A stretch of DNA of 64,000 nucleotides from AC-38 sp033856025 (GTDB lineage Bacteria > Actinomycetota > Thermoleophilia > Solirubrobacterales > Solirubrobacteraceae), in assembly GCA_033856025.1 (NCBI GenBank), contig JAWVFQ010000015.1, positions 62,001 through 126,000 of the forward strand, given 5' to 3'. A model generated the notes under the pieces. That model did not search any database. It saw only the letters and a program-made list of their open reading frames with translations, and had not been told where the DNA came from. Shown in pieces: positions 7,153 to 15,624 of this stretch. Made by a program: the position numbers and the translations under genes. Each line of letters starts with the position of its first letter. The stretch's first letter is position 1.

Positions 7153-7844
7153 GCGCGACCGCGACGCAGAGCCCGCCCACGCCGCGCTGCCCCCACTGCG
7201 GCGCGCGGATGGCCCCCGAGCAGGACTGGTGCCTGGAGTGCGGCCACGCGGTCTCCACCCGGGTCGCGCCGCCCCCCTCTTGGGCCATCCCGGTCGCGGT
7301 GGCGCTGGGGACGCTCGCGCTGCTCGCCCTGGCTGTGGTCCTGACCGTCAACGCGCTCTCCAACGACGCCGACAAGGCCGTTTCCAGCGGCTCGCCGCGT
7401 GCCGCGGCCCCCACGCGCACGGCGCCCGCGCGCCCCACCCAGACTCGCCGCCGCACGACCACGCCGGCCGCCGCGCCCGCCCGCACGACATCGACCCAGA
7501 CGCCCCCGGCGCAGGCGCCCACCCAGACCGTCCCGGGCGCCACGCAGGCGCGCGGCGCCGGTCCCGTCCCCATCTGGGAGTCCCGGCGCCGGGCCTACAC
7601 CCTGGTCGCGCTGACCACGAGCGACCGTCCGACCGCCGAGCGCCGGGCTCGCGAGCTGATCAGCCAGGGCCTCAACGCCGGCGTCCTGCGCACCAACGGC
7701 TACGACTTCTTCGACGACGGCTACTGGGTGACGTGGGTCGGCCAGTACGTCACCCGCCCCGGCGCCGAGCGCGCCGCGACCGCCGTGAAAGACCGCGTCC
7801 CGACCGGTTACGTCACGCTGGTCCGCCGGCAGGGCGGGCCCTAG
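7149..7844 (+). CDS. Zinc-ribbon / membrane protein with SPOR-like C-terminal domain
   Basis: A 231-residue protein starting at a GTG that overlaps the previous TGA (GTGA). Order: N-terminal zinc ribbon C-P-H-C-G ... C-L-E-C-G (14-32), one transmembrane helix (about 46-68), a Thr/Ala/Pro/Arg-rich linker, then a compact domain (about 150-228) with a Y-T-L-V-A-L-T-T-S start, A-E-R-R-A-R-E-L and a W-V-T-W-V-G-Q-Y strand, like SPOR peptidoglycan-binding repeats. That arrangement places the ribbon in the cytoplasm and the domain at the wall. Its TAG overlaps the TAG of the convergent deacetylase gene through one CTAG. Confidence 0.75.
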   Translation: MSATATQSPPTPRCPHCGARMAPEQDWCLECGHAVSTRVAPPPSWAIPVAVALGTLALLALAVVLTVNALSNDADKAVSSGSPRAAAPTRTAPARPTQTRRRTTTPAAAPARTTSTQTPPAQAPTQTVPGATQARGAGPVPIWESRRRAYTLVALTTSDRPTAERRARELISQGLNAGVLRTNGYDFFDDGYWVTWVGQYVTRPGAERAATAVKDRVPTGYVTLVRRQGGP

Positions 7845-8842
7845 TAGGCGTCCAGGTCCAGCCGCTCCAGCGCGTCCGCGGACAGCGGGTGGCGCGGGAC
7901 GTCCGGCACCGCCGCCTCCGGGTCGCCCAGCGCGTCCAGCGTCACCGGGACGCAGCGGGCCAGCACGTCGAGGTCGTAGCCGCCCTCCAGCGTCGCGCCG
8001 ACCGGCGCCCCGAGCTCGCGGCCCAGCGCCGCCACGGCCGACGCCATCGCGCAGTACCCCGCGTCCGTGACCGCGCAATCGGCCAGCGGGTCGTCGGCGT
8101 GGGCGTCATAGCCCGCGGAGACGAGCAGCAGGCCGGGCCGGTAGGCGCGGGCCAGCGGTCCGACGACGTGCGCGACGTGCGAGAGGAAGACCTCGTCGCC
8201 GGACCCCGGCGGGACGGGCAGGTTCACCGTGTGGCCCTTCCCCTCCCCGACGCCGACCTCCGACGCCGCGCCCGTCCCCGGGTAAAGCGGCCACTGGTGG
8301 ATCGACACGAACAGGACGCCGGGGTCGGCCTCGAAGACCTCCTGGGTCCCGTTGCCGTGGTGCACGTCCCAGTCGAGGATCAGCACGCGGTCCACCCCGT
8401 GCGCGTCGCGTGCGCGGCGCGCCCCCACGGCGACGTTGTTCAAGAGGCAGAAGCCCATGGCCCGCGCCCGCTCCGCGTGATGGCCGGGCGGGCGCACGCC
8501 GCAGAACGCGGCGCCGAACGAGCCTGAGCCGGCCAGCAGGTCGGCCATCTCCACCGCCGCCCCGGCCGCGTGCACGGCCGCGTCCCACGAGCCCTCGCTG
8601 ACGACGGTGTCCATGTCGACCATCCCGCCGCCGCGCTCGGCCAGTGCCCGCACGTACTCCAGGTGCGACGCGGGATGCACGGCGAGCAGCGCCTCCTCCG
8701 GCGCCGCCGGAGCCTCGATGCGCTCCACCCGCGACCAGTCCACGGCGGCCTCGATGGCGGGGATCCGCTGCGCGCGCTCGGGGTGCGGGCCGGTGTCGTG
8801 GCGCAGCGAGGACGGGTGTCTCAGGTAGGCGACGGCGCCCAT
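7841..8842 (-). CDS. Histone deacetylase-family protein (AcuC/acetylpolyamine amidohydrolase type)
   Basis: A zinc-dependent deacetylase of 333 residues. It has P-P-G-H-H-A-E, the metal-binding L-D-W-D-V-H-H-G-N-G-T-Q, S-I-H-Q-W-P-L-Y-P-G-T-G and A-G-Y-D-A-H-A-D-D-P-L, so the catalytic His pair and the Asp/His/Asp zinc ligands are present. Bacterial members act on acetylated lysines, polyamines or acetyl-CoA synthetase; the substrate here cannot be told. ATG 8842 is preceded by TACCGT 6 bases away (leaderless pattern). It is divergent from nadB with 27 bases between starts. Confidence 0.9.
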   Translation of the reverse strand: MGAVAYLRHPSSLRHDTGPHPERAQRIPAIEAAVDWSRVERIEAPAAPEEALLAVHPASHLEYVRALAERGGGMVDMDTVVSEGSWDAAVHAAGAAVEMADLLAGSGSFGAAFCGVRPPGHHAERARAMGFCLLNNVAVGARRARDAHGVDRVLILDWDVHHGNGTQEVFEADPGVLFVSIHQWPLYPGTGAASEVGVGEGKGHTVNLPVPPGSGDEVFLSHVAHVVGPLARAYRPGLLLVSAGYDAHADDPLADCAVTDAGYCAMASAVAALGRELGAPVGATLEGGYDLDVLARCVPVTLDALGDPEAAVPDVPRHPLSADALERLDLDAY

Positions 8843-8869
8843 CCGCGTACGGTATTCGCCTCGCCCACC

Positions 8870-10330
8870 GTGGCCCCCGCCGCCCTCATAGAGGCCGACC
8901 TCGCCGTGGTCGGCGCCGGTGCCGCCGGCCTCTTCTCCGCGATCACGGGGGCGCGGGCGGGCGCCCGGGTGGCGCTGGTCTCGGCGACACCCCTGGCCGA
9001 GTCGGCCTCCTACTGGGCCCAGGGCGGCCTGGCCGCCGCGATCGCCTTCGACGACTCCCCGCAGCTGCACCTGGAGGACACCGTCGCGGCGGGGCGCGGC
9101 GCCGTGCGGCCGTCGGCCGCCGAGGTGCTGTGCGCCGAGGCGCCGGCGCGGGTGCTCGACCTGGAGCGCCTGGGCGTGCGCTTCGACGCCGACCGCCGGG
9201 GGCGGCTCGCGCTGGGGCTGGAGGGGGGGCATTCGGCCCGGCGGATCGCGCACGCGGGCGGCAGCGCCACCGGCCGGCGCGTCACCCGCCAGCTCTCCGC
9301 GGTCGTGGCCGAGGACGAGCGCATCGAGGTGCTCGAGCGCCGCCGCGCCGCCGGGCTGTGGACGGTGGACGGCCGCTGCGCCGGCCTGGTGTGCGACGAC
9401 GGGCGCGTCGTGGCCAGCCGCGCCGTGATCCTGGCCACGGGCGGCGCCGCGGCGCTGTGGGCGCGCACCACCAACCCGACGGGCGCGGTGGGCGCGGGGC
9501 TCGTCCTGGCGCAAAGCGCCGGGGCGGCGCTGGCCGACCTCGAGCTGATGCAGTTCCACCCGACCGCGGTGGTGGCCGAGCGCGGCGTGGACGGGTTCCT
9601 GGTCACGGAGGCGATCCGCGGCGAGGGGGCCAAGCTGCTGGACGGCGGCGAGCGCTTCGTCGACGAGCTCGCACCGCGCGACGAGGTGGCGCGCGCGATC
9701 GAGGTGCGCCTGCGCGAGTCCGGCGCGCCGGCGGCGATGCTCGACATGCGCGAAGTCGACCCCGGCCGCTTCCCCAACGTGGTGGCCACGCTGCGCCGCG
9801 CCGGCATCGAGCCCACGCGCGACCTGATCCCCGTCGCTCCCGCCGCGCACTACCTGATGGGCGGGATCGCCACCGACCTGCGCGCGCGCTCGACGGTCCC
9901 CGGCCTCTACGCCGTCGGCGAGTGCGCCTGCACCGGCCTGCACGGCGCCAACCGCCTGGCGTCCAACTCGCTGTCGGAGTGCTTCGTGTTCGGCCGGCGC
10001 GCGGCGCTGGCCGGGCTCGACGAACCGCCGCCCGCGCGCGGGGCGCCGCCGGCGCTCGAGGACGTGGCGGCACCCGACCCGCGTCCCACCCCCGCGACGC
10101 GCGACGCGCTGTGGCGGCTGGCCGGGCTGGAGCGCGACGCGGCGGGGCTCCGCGAGCTCGGAGACGACCCCCACCCTCTGGCCCGGCTGATCGGTGCGTG
10201 CGCGCTGGCGCGCGAGGAGAGCCGGGGCGCGCACCGCCGGCGCGACTTCCCGGCGCTCGATCCGGCCCGTGACCTCGAGCACGCCGTGGTTCACCCGGGT
10301 GAGCCCCCGCGCTTCGAGCGCTGGGACTGA
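8870..10330 (+). CDS. nadB: L-aspartate oxidase
   Basis: FAD enzyme that oxidises L-aspartate to iminoaspartate, the first step of de novo NAD synthesis. The 486-residue product starts at GTG 8870 and has the FAD Rossmann motif V-V-G-A-G-A-A-G-L, the Y-W-A-Q-G-G-L-A-A-A substrate segment, H-P-T-A-V, E-A-I-R-G-E-G-A and the C-terminal FAD block E-C-A-C-T-G-L-H-G-A-N-R-L-A-S-N-S-L. It is shorter than E. coli NadB because the C-terminal helical domain is reduced. nadA and nadC are not in the window. Confidence 0.95.
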   Translation: MAPAALIEADLAVVGAGAAGLFSAITGARAGARVALVSATPLAESASYWAQGGLAAAIAFDDSPQLHLEDTVAAGRGAVRPSAAEVLCAEAPARVLDLERLGVRFDADRRGRLALGLEGGHSARRIAHAGGSATGRRVTRQLSAVVAEDERIEVLERRRAAGLWTVDGRCAGLVCDDGRVVASRAVILATGGAAALWARTTNPTGAVGAGLVLAQSAGAALADLELMQFHPTAVVAERGVDGFLVTEAIRGEGAKLLDGGERFVDELAPRDEVARAIEVRLRESGAPAAMLDMREVDPGRFPNVVATLRRAGIEPTRDLIPVAPAAHYLMGGIATDLRARSTVPGLYAVGECACTGLHGANRLASNSLSECFVFGRRAALAGLDEPPPARGAPPALEDVAAPDPRPTPATRDALWRLAGLERDAAGLRELGDDPHPLARLIGACALAREESRGAHRRRDFPALDPARDLEHAVVHPGEPPRFERWD

Positions 10331-10354
10331 ATCCCCGCGTCCATGGGGGAATCA

Positions 10355-10377
10355 CCGGGTGAGGCGGCCTCACCCGG
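10355..10377 (+). terminator. Intrinsic terminator-like hairpin after nadB
   Basis: CCGGGTGAGG - CGG - CCTCACCCGG is a perfect 10-bp stem with a 3-base loop, 24 bases past the nadB stop. It is followed by AACTTAACG rather than a U-run. A smaller CCCC/GGGG pairing precedes it at 10333-10348. Confidence 0.75.
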
Positions 10378-10380
10378 AAC

Positions 10381-10435
10381 TTAACGCCGACTTAACAATG
10401 CCGACGTTCTGAGCTTCACAGGGTCATCCCATACT
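10381..10435 (+). promoter_or_regulatory. Promoter with Pho-box-like direct repeats
   Basis: TTAACG (10381-10386) and TTAACA (10392-10397) repeat with an 11-base period, followed by a related TTCACA at 10415-10420. Downstream lie a -35-like TTCTGA (10407-10412) and a -10-like CATACT (10430-10435) with a 17-base spacer. The repeats sit just upstream of the -35, where an activator of the PhoP/PhoB type would bind. The response regulator is inferred. Confidence 0.45.
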
Positions 10436-10458
10436 CCTGCATCAGGACGAAGCAGGAG
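10434..10458 (+). other. Stem-loop in the 5' leader of the C/H-motif gene
   Basis: CTCCTGC (10434-10440) and GCAGGAG (10452-10458) form a 7-bp stem with an 11-base loop, 27 bases before the ATG. If transcription starts near 10442 the 5' arm would be incomplete, so it could also be a DNA site. No known riboswitch motif is recognised. Confidence 0.4.
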
Positions 10459-10485
10459 CCAGTCGGAGGGAGTCAGGGATAGAAG

Positions 10486-10953
10486 ATGTATCGCTTCAGC
10501 CGGGCCATCTATAGGGAACTGGCGGGGGACATCGCCGAACCCGACCTGCAGTGCGGAGACGCGAGCAACCACGAACGGGTGCTGCGCGCCTGCGAGGCGG
10601 CCGTCGAGCGCCTCGCCACCGATCGCCATTACTTCGCGCGACCCGCGCGGACGCTGTTCAACGACATCCGGACGTACTTCCCCGTCTGCTCGCAGCATCG
10701 CGTGTGGACGGTCGTCGAGCGCTACATGGCGTTCGCCGACGAGTACTTCCAGCGCCAGCCACTCCGTGGCTTCGACATCAACGGCAACCCGCTGGAGTGC
10801 CGCGCCACCACGCGCAAGGGCACGCCGTGCCAGCGGATGCCGCTGCCGCAGAACGGGTACTGCCCGTCGCACCAGCACCTCGTGGAGACCGAGGAGGTCG
10901 AGGTGCCGGTCGGGGCGACCCCGGAGCTGCGCGAGTTCGAGCTGGCCGCCTGA
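10486..10953 (+). CDS. Conserved-type protein with C-terminal Cys3His motif
   Basis: A 155-residue cytoplasmic protein of unknown function. Residues 1-95 are mainly helical with aromatic residues. Residues about 105-129 hold C-R-A-T-T-R-K-G-T-P-C-Q-R ... G-Y-C-P-S-H-Q-H, a C-x9-C-x(n)-C-x2-H pattern like the small zinc motifs (DUF5763-like) found at protein ends in bacteria and phages. It has its own regulated-looking promoter, a hairpin leader and no operon partner. The zinc role is inferred from the motif. Confidence 0.75.
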   Translation: MYRFSRAIYRELAGDIAEPDLQCGDASNHERVLRACEAAVERLATDRHYFARPARTLFNDIRTYFPVCSQHRVWTVVERYMAFADEYFQRQPLRGFDINGNPLECRATTRKGTPCQRMPLPQNGYCPSHQHLVETEEVEVPVGATPELREFELAA

Positions 10954-11006
10954 CTTACCGCTGCATCGCCGTCCAGGCGCCGAGGCGCGACGGGTAGTTT
11001 CCCGTC

Positions 11007-13046
11007 GTGCTTCTCGGCGTGGACGTGGGCGGGACCTTCACCGATGTCGTGCTCGCGCGCGACGGCGAGTTGGTCACCGCCAAGGCGCCGACCACGCCGG
11101 GCGACCAGTCCGAGGGCGTCATGCGGGCCGTCTCGCTCGCCCTCTCGCGGGCGGGGGCGCGCGCGGAGGACGTCGAGTCGTTCGCGCACGGGATGACCGT
11201 GGCGACCAACGCGCTGCTGGAGGGGCAGGGCGCGCGGACCGCGCTCGTGGCGACGGAGGGGTTCGCCGACGTGGTGGAGCTGGGGCGCCAGGCGCGCGCG
11301 GACCTGTACCGCCTGTGCGGGGCGCACCCGCCGCCGCTGACACCGCCCTCGCGACGGGTGGAGGCTCCGGAGCGGATGACCCCGGACGGGGTGCTGCGGG
11401 CGCTGGCCGATCCGGACGCCGTGGCGGCTTCGGTGGCTTCTGTGGAGCCCGAGGCGGTGGCCGTCGCGCTCCTGCACTCCTATCGCGACGGCGCGCACGA
11501 GCGGGCGCTGGGGGAGGCGCTGGGGCGAGCGCTGCCCGGCGTTCACGTCTCGCTGTCCCACGAGGTCGTGGGGACGTTTCGCGAGTACGAGCGCGCCGCC
11601 ACGACGGAGGTCGACGCCGCGCTCTCGCCGCTGCTCGCCGGGTACCTGGGACGGCTGACGTCGCGGGCCCGCGAGGCCGGGTTGCCCGAGCCGTCGATCA
11701 TGCAGTCCAGCGGCGGGCTCACGGATTCAGACGCCGCGGCGGCGCACGCGGCCGTCACCGTCCTGTCCGGTCCGGCGGCGGGCGCGTCGGGCGCCGCTCA
11801 CGTGGCGGCCGCGGCGGGCGAGCCCGATGCGCTGTGCTTCGACATGGGCGGGACGTCGTGCGACGTGTGCGTCGTGGAGGGCGGACGGGTGCGCGAGACC
11901 GCCGGCCGGGAGGTCGCCGGGCGGACGCTCGCGCTGCCGATGCTCGACATCGACACGGTGGGCGCGGGCGGAGGGTCCGTGGCCTGGCGCGACCCGGGCG
12001 GCGCGCTGCGGGTGGGGCCGCGGTCGGCGGGCGCCGAGCCCGGACCGGCGTGCTACGGCCGCGGCGGCGAGGAGCCGACGGTGACCGACGCGAATTTGCT
12101 GCTCGGCTACCTGGGCGACGGCGAGCTGGCCGGCGGCGTGGCGCTGGACCGGGGGGCGGCCGAGCGCGCGGTCGCGGCGCTGGCGTCGCGGCTGGGCCTG
12201 TCGGTCGTCGAGTGCGCGGAGGGGATCGTGCGGGTGGCCAACGCCGAGATGGCGCGGGCGCTGCGCGTGATGACGGTGGAGCGCGGCGTGGACCCGCGCG
12301 GGTTCGCGCTGCTCGCGTTCGGCGGCGCGGGGCCGATGCACGCGGCGGCGATCGCGGCGGAGCTGGGGATGACGCGGATCCTGTGCCCGCCCACGTCGGG
12401 GGTCCTGGCCGCGCTGGGGCTGGTCGTGGGCGAGCGCCGCCGCGACGCCCAGCGCAGCCTGCTGCTGTCCGGCGACGCGCTGACCGCCGACGCGGTCTCC
12501 GGCGCGTTCGCCGAGCTGGCGCGGCGGGCCCGCGGCGCTCTGGGCGACGACGCGGCCGAGCTGCGCGCGACGTACGAGCTGCGCTACCGCGGCCAGGCGT
12601 TCGAGCTGCCGGTGGAGCGCGGCGGCGACGCGCCGGCCGGCCCGGGCGACCTCGTCACCGCCTTTGCGCGGGCCCACGAGGAGCGCTACGGCTACGCCGA
12701 CGGCGAGGCGCAGGTCGAACTCGTGACACTCCGCGTGACCGCCGTGACGCCGGGGGCGGGACAATCCGCCTCCCCGGGGCGGGAGGGTCCGGGGCCCACC
12801 CACCCCCGGGGAGGATCTCCGCGCGCGGGTACCGGCCCCGGCGCCGCCTCTCCCGCCGGTACCCGTCCCGCCGTCTTCGGCGGCGAGACCGTGGAGGCGG
12901 CCGTGTGGCGAGGAGCACCGGCGCCGGGATCGCGCATCGACGGGCCGGCCGTGTGCGAGCTGCCGGAGTCCACGCTCGTCGTGGCGCCGGGGTGGGCCGG
13001 CGAGGTCGACGCGACGGGGGCGATCCGGCTGGAGGCGCGCGGGTGA
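11007..13046 (+). CDS. hyuA: Hydantoinase A / 5-oxoprolinase-type subunit
   Basis: ATP-dependent N-methylhydantoinase/oxoprolinase/acetone-carboxylase family alpha subunit, 679 residues. The N-terminus G-V-D-V-G-G-T-F-T-D-V-V is the actin-like ATP-binding loop; H-G-M-T-V-A-T-N-A-L-L-E follows; C-F-D-M-G-G-T-S-C-D-V and A-F-G-G-A-G-P-M-H-A complete the nucleotide fold. The substrate is not defined by sequence. GTG start with TAGTTT 6 bases upstream (leaderless pattern). Its TGA overlaps the hyuB GTG. Between about 590 and 630 there is a Pro/Gly-rich insert that looks like a linker. Confidence 0.9.
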   Translation: MLLGVDVGGTFTDVVLARDGELVTAKAPTTPGDQSEGVMRAVSLALSRAGARAEDVESFAHGMTVATNALLEGQGARTALVATEGFADVVELGRQARADLYRLCGAHPPPLTPPSRRVEAPERMTPDGVLRALADPDAVAASVASVEPEAVAVALLHSYRDGAHERALGEALGRALPGVHVSLSHEVVGTFREYERAATTEVDAALSPLLAGYLGRLTSRAREAGLPEPSIMQSSGGLTDSDAAAAHAAVTVLSGPAAGASGAAHVAAAAGEPDALCFDMGGTSCDVCVVEGGRVRETAGREVAGRTLALPMLDIDTVGAGGGSVAWRDPGGALRVGPRSAGAEPGPACYGRGGEEPTVTDANLLLGYLGDGELAGGVALDRGAAERAVAALASRLGLSVVECAEGIVRVANAEMARALRVMTVERGVDPRGFALLAFGGAGPMHAAAIAAELGMTRILCPPTSGVLAALGLVVGERRRDAQRSLLLSGDALTADAVSGAFAELARRARGALGDDAAELRATYELRYRGQAFELPVERGGDAPAGPGDLVTAFARAHEERYGYADGEAQVELVTLRVTAVTPGAGQSASPGREGPGPTHPRGGSPRAGTGPGAASPAGTRPAVFGGETVEAAVWRGAPAPGSRIDGPAVCELPESTLVVAPGWAGEVDATGAIRLEARG

Positions 13047-14548
13047 GCGAGATCGACCCGATCACCCTGCAGGTCCTGCTCGGCGCCCTGCGCGCGACGT
13101 GCGAGGAGATGGGCGCGACGCTCGTGCGCGCCAGCCACTCGGCGAACATCAAGGAGCGCCGCGACGCCTCCACCGCGCTGTTCGACGCCCGCGGCGAGAT
13201 GGTCATGCAGGCCGAGCACATCCCGGTCCACCTCGGCGCGATGCCGGCCGCCGTCGCGGCCGTCCTGGACGAGGACCACGCGCCCGAGCGCTCGTGGGTC
13301 CTCAACGACCCCTTCCGCGGCGGCACCCATCTGCCCGACATCACGGTGATCACGCCGGTCTTCGACGGCGGCGACCTCCTCGGCTTCGCCGCCAGCCGGG
13401 CCCACCACGCCGACGTCGGCGGGCGGGTGCCGGGGTCGATGCCGGCCGACTCGCGCACGCTGGAGGAGGAGGGCGTCGTCATCGAGCCCCAGCCGCTCGA
13501 CGAGGCGGCGATCGAGCGGCTGGCCGGCCAGATGCGCCAGCCCGCCCAGCGCCGCGCCGACCTGCGCGCCCAGCTGGCCGCCAACCGGGCCGGCGCGAGC
13601 CGGATGCGCGAGCTGGCCGAGCGGTCCGGGACCGACACCCTGCGCGCCGCCATGACCGCCGTCCTGGACTACGCGGAGCGCCGCACCCGCGCCTGCCTGG
13701 CGCAGATGCCCGATGGCACGTACACCGCCCGCGACTTCCTGGAGGCCGGGGAGGACCTGGAGCTGCGCCTGACGGCGACGGTCGCGGGTGACGGGCTGGC
13801 GCTGGACTTCTCCGGCTCCGCCGCCCAGCACGAGGGCAACCTGAACTGTCCGCTCGCCGTCACGAGGTCGGCGGCCTACTTCGCCGTGCGGGTGCTGACC
13901 GATCCCGACATCCCCCCCAGCGCGGGCGCCTACCGCCCGATCGAGGTGGTGGCCCCCGAGGGCTGCCTGCTCAACGCCCGCCCCGGCGCCGCGGTCGTGG
14001 CCGGCAACGTCGAGACGTCCTCGCGCGTCGCCGACCTCATCCTCGGCGCCTTCGGCCGCGCGCTCGGCCAGGGGACGATGAACAACCTCACGCTGGGCAA
14101 CGACGACTTCACCTACTACGAGACGCTGGGCGGCGGCCAGGGCGCGTGCCCCGACGCCGACGGCCCCAGCGGCGTCCACGTGGCCATGAGCAACACGCTG
14201 AACACGCCCGTCGAGGCCCTGGAGCTGGAGTTCGGGGTCCGCGTCGTCGAGTACGCCATCCGCCGCGGGACGGGCGGAGCCGGCCGCCATCGCGGCGGCG
14301 ACGGCGTCATCCGGGAGGTGGAGGCGCTGGAGCCCATGGACTTCTCGCTGCTCACCGAGCGCCGGCGCCACGCACCCCCCGGGGCCGACGGCGGGGAGCC
14401 CGGCGCCCGCGGCCGCAACACGCTGGACGGCGAGGAGCTCCCGCCCAAGGCCACGGGCCGGCTGCGCGCCGGCCAGCGCCTCCGGCTGGAGACGCCCGGC
14501 GGCGGCGGGCATGGACCGGCGGCCGACCGGGAAGGCGGCGACCGTTGA
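13043..14548 (+). CDS. hyuB: Hydantoinase B / oxoprolinase-type subunit
   Basis: The 501-residue partner of HyuA. It has the family opening D-P-I-T-L-Q-V-L-L-G-A-L, S-A-N-I-K-E-R-R-D-A-S, H-I-P-V-H-L-G-A-M, N-D-P-F-R-G-G-T-H-L-P-D and G-N-V-E-T-S-S-R. Coupled to hyuA by a GTGA overlap, so the two form one ATP-dependent amidohydrolase or carboxylase complex. The C-terminus is rich in Gly/Arg and slightly shorter than usual. No gamma subunit or racemase gene is nearby to narrow the substrate. Confidence 0.9.
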   Translation: MSEIDPITLQVLLGALRATCEEMGATLVRASHSANIKERRDASTALFDARGEMVMQAEHIPVHLGAMPAAVAAVLDEDHAPERSWVLNDPFRGGTHLPDITVITPVFDGGDLLGFAASRAHHADVGGRVPGSMPADSRTLEEEGVVIEPQPLDEAAIERLAGQMRQPAQRRADLRAQLAANRAGASRMRELAERSGTDTLRAAMTAVLDYAERRTRACLAQMPDGTYTARDFLEAGEDLELRLTATVAGDGLALDFSGSAAQHEGNLNCPLAVTRSAAYFAVRVLTDPDIPPSAGAYRPIEVVAPEGCLLNARPGAAVVAGNVETSSRVADLILGAFGRALGQGTMNNLTLGNDDFTYYETLGGGQGACPDADGPSGVHVAMSNTLNTPVEALELEFGVRVVEYAIRRGTGGAGRHRGGDGVIREVEALEPMDFSLLTERRRHAPPGADGGEPGARGRNTLDGEELPPKATGRLRAGQRLRLETPGGGGHGPAADREGGDR

Positions 14549-14580
14549 CGGCTGGCCGTCCCCGGAAGGGTCCATGGCCC

Positions 14581-14622
14581 ATGTGGGTCGGCGTCGCCGG
14601 ACTGGGCATCATGTGCGCATGA
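14581..14622 (+). other. 13-codon leader ORF duplicating the start of the next gene
   Basis: ATG TGG GTC GGC GTC GCC GGA CTG... encodes M-W-V-G-V-A-G-L-G-I-M-C-A and stops at a TGA that overlaps the next ATG (ATGA). Eight of the first eleven residues, and nearly all of a 29-base stretch, match the start of the downstream dehydrogenase (M-R-V-G-F-A-G-L-G-I-M), offset by 38 bases. It is either a translated coupling leader or a relic of a local duplication. Confidence 0.5.
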
Positions 14623-15500
14623 GGGTCGGCTTCGCCGGACTGGGGATCATGGGCTCGCGGATGGCGGCCAACCTGGCGCGGGCCGGGCATGACCTGACGG
14701 TCTGGAATCGCACCCGCGCCAAGGCCGAGGACTTCGCGGCCGAGCACCGCGCCGCCGTCGCCGACACGCCGGCCGCCCTGGCCAACGACGCCGAGGTCGT
14801 CATCTCCATGGTCGTCGACGGCCCCCAGGTCGAGGCGCTGCTCCTCGGCGACGAGGGCGTCGCGGCCGGCGCGGCCGAGGGCCTCCTGTGCGTCGACATG
14901 TCCACGATCGCGCCCGCCGACGCCCGGCGCATCGGAGAATCCCTGCAAACGCGCCAGATCCGCTTCATGGACGCACCCGTCACCGGGTCCTCGCCCAAGG
15001 CGCAGGACGGCACGCTCACGATCATGGCCGGCGGCGACGCCGCGGACTACGAGAAGGCCAAGCCCCTCTTCGACGTCATGGGCGAGGTCGTCCTCCACGT
15101 CGGCCCGACCGGGGATGGCCAGACGATCAAGGTCATCAACAACGCCGTCGCCGCCGTGAACGCCGTCGTCGTCGCCCAGGCCCTGCTCGTCGCCAGGCAG
15201 GCCGGCGTGGACCTCGACTCCCTGGAGGCCGTCATGAACGCCGGCTCCGGCGGCTCCACGATGCTCGAGCTCAAGGCCGGGCCCATGCGCGAGCACGACT
15301 TCTCCCCGCTGTTCAAGCTCGAGCACATGCTCAAGGACGTACGCCTCGCCCTCGACGCCGCCCGGGAGGCCGGGGCGCCGTTCCCCCAGGCCGAGGAGGC
15401 GGAGCGGATCCTGGCCGAGGCCGAACGCAACGGCCTGGGCGAGCAGGACTTCGCCGCGCTTCTCACGGTCCTCGAGGACGCAAGCAACACGAAACTCTGA
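14619..15500 (+). CDS. NAD(P)-dependent 3-hydroxyisobutyrate dehydrogenase-family enzyme
   Basis: Beta-hydroxyacid dehydrogenase of 293 residues. The Rossmann loop G-F-A-G-L-G-I-M-G-S-R-M-A opens the protein; N-R-T follows the second strand (favouring NADP); D-A-P-V-T-G-S binds substrate; the catalytic Lys is in G-Q-T-I-K-V-I-N-N-A. Relatives include 3-hydroxyisobutyrate, tartronate semialdehyde and glyoxylate/succinic semialdehyde reductases, and the exact substrate is open. Start ATG 14619 is directly overlapped by the leader ORF stop. Confidence 0.88.
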   Translation: MRVGFAGLGIMGSRMAANLARAGHDLTVWNRTRAKAEDFAAEHRAAVADTPAALANDAEVVISMVVDGPQVEALLLGDEGVAAGAAEGLLCVDMSTIAPADARRIGESLQTRQIRFMDAPVTGSSPKAQDGTLTIMAGGDAADYEKAKPLFDVMGEVVLHVGPTGDGQTIKVINNAVAAVNAVVVAQALLVARQAGVDLDSLEAVMNAGSGGSTMLELKAGPMREHDFSPLFKLEHMLKDVRLALDAAREAGAPFPQAEEAERILAEAERNGLGEQDFAALLTVLEDASNTKL

Positions 15501-15544
15501 AAAGGCCCTGGAGTCGCCACGGATTTGGCGATCCGGGGACCTTT
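15501..15544 (+). terminator. Terminator-like hairpin after the dehydrogenase gene
   Basis: The arms AAAGG...TCGCCA and TGGCGA...CCTTT pair around a CGGATT loop, starting directly after the TGA. The 3' arm carries the -35 of the next promoter. Confidence 0.7.
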
Positions 15545-15553
15545 GCGTAGAAT
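15525..15553 (+). promoter_or_regulatory. Promoter for the DUF1802 gene (TTGGCG-17-TAGAAT)
   Basis: A -35 TTGGCG (15525-15530) and a -10 TAGAAT (15548-15553) are separated by exactly 17 bases, the clearest sigma70-type promoter in the window. The -35 lies inside the preceding terminator's 3' arm. The transcript would have a leader of about 65 bases. Confidence 0.65.
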
Positions 15554-15624
15554 GCCGCACTTCCTGTGGCGGAGCACAACGTCCGTGCGCCCGGGAATAG
15601 AAGCCACTGAAGGTCCCTCCACGT

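Noticed and set aside
15574..15600. Possible third copy of the hup/sufB hairpin core (GGCGGAGCAC ... GTGCGCC)
   Set aside because: It has GCAC and GTGC but lacks the CCGTGCNGAGCACTGT order and the G-rich outer stem.
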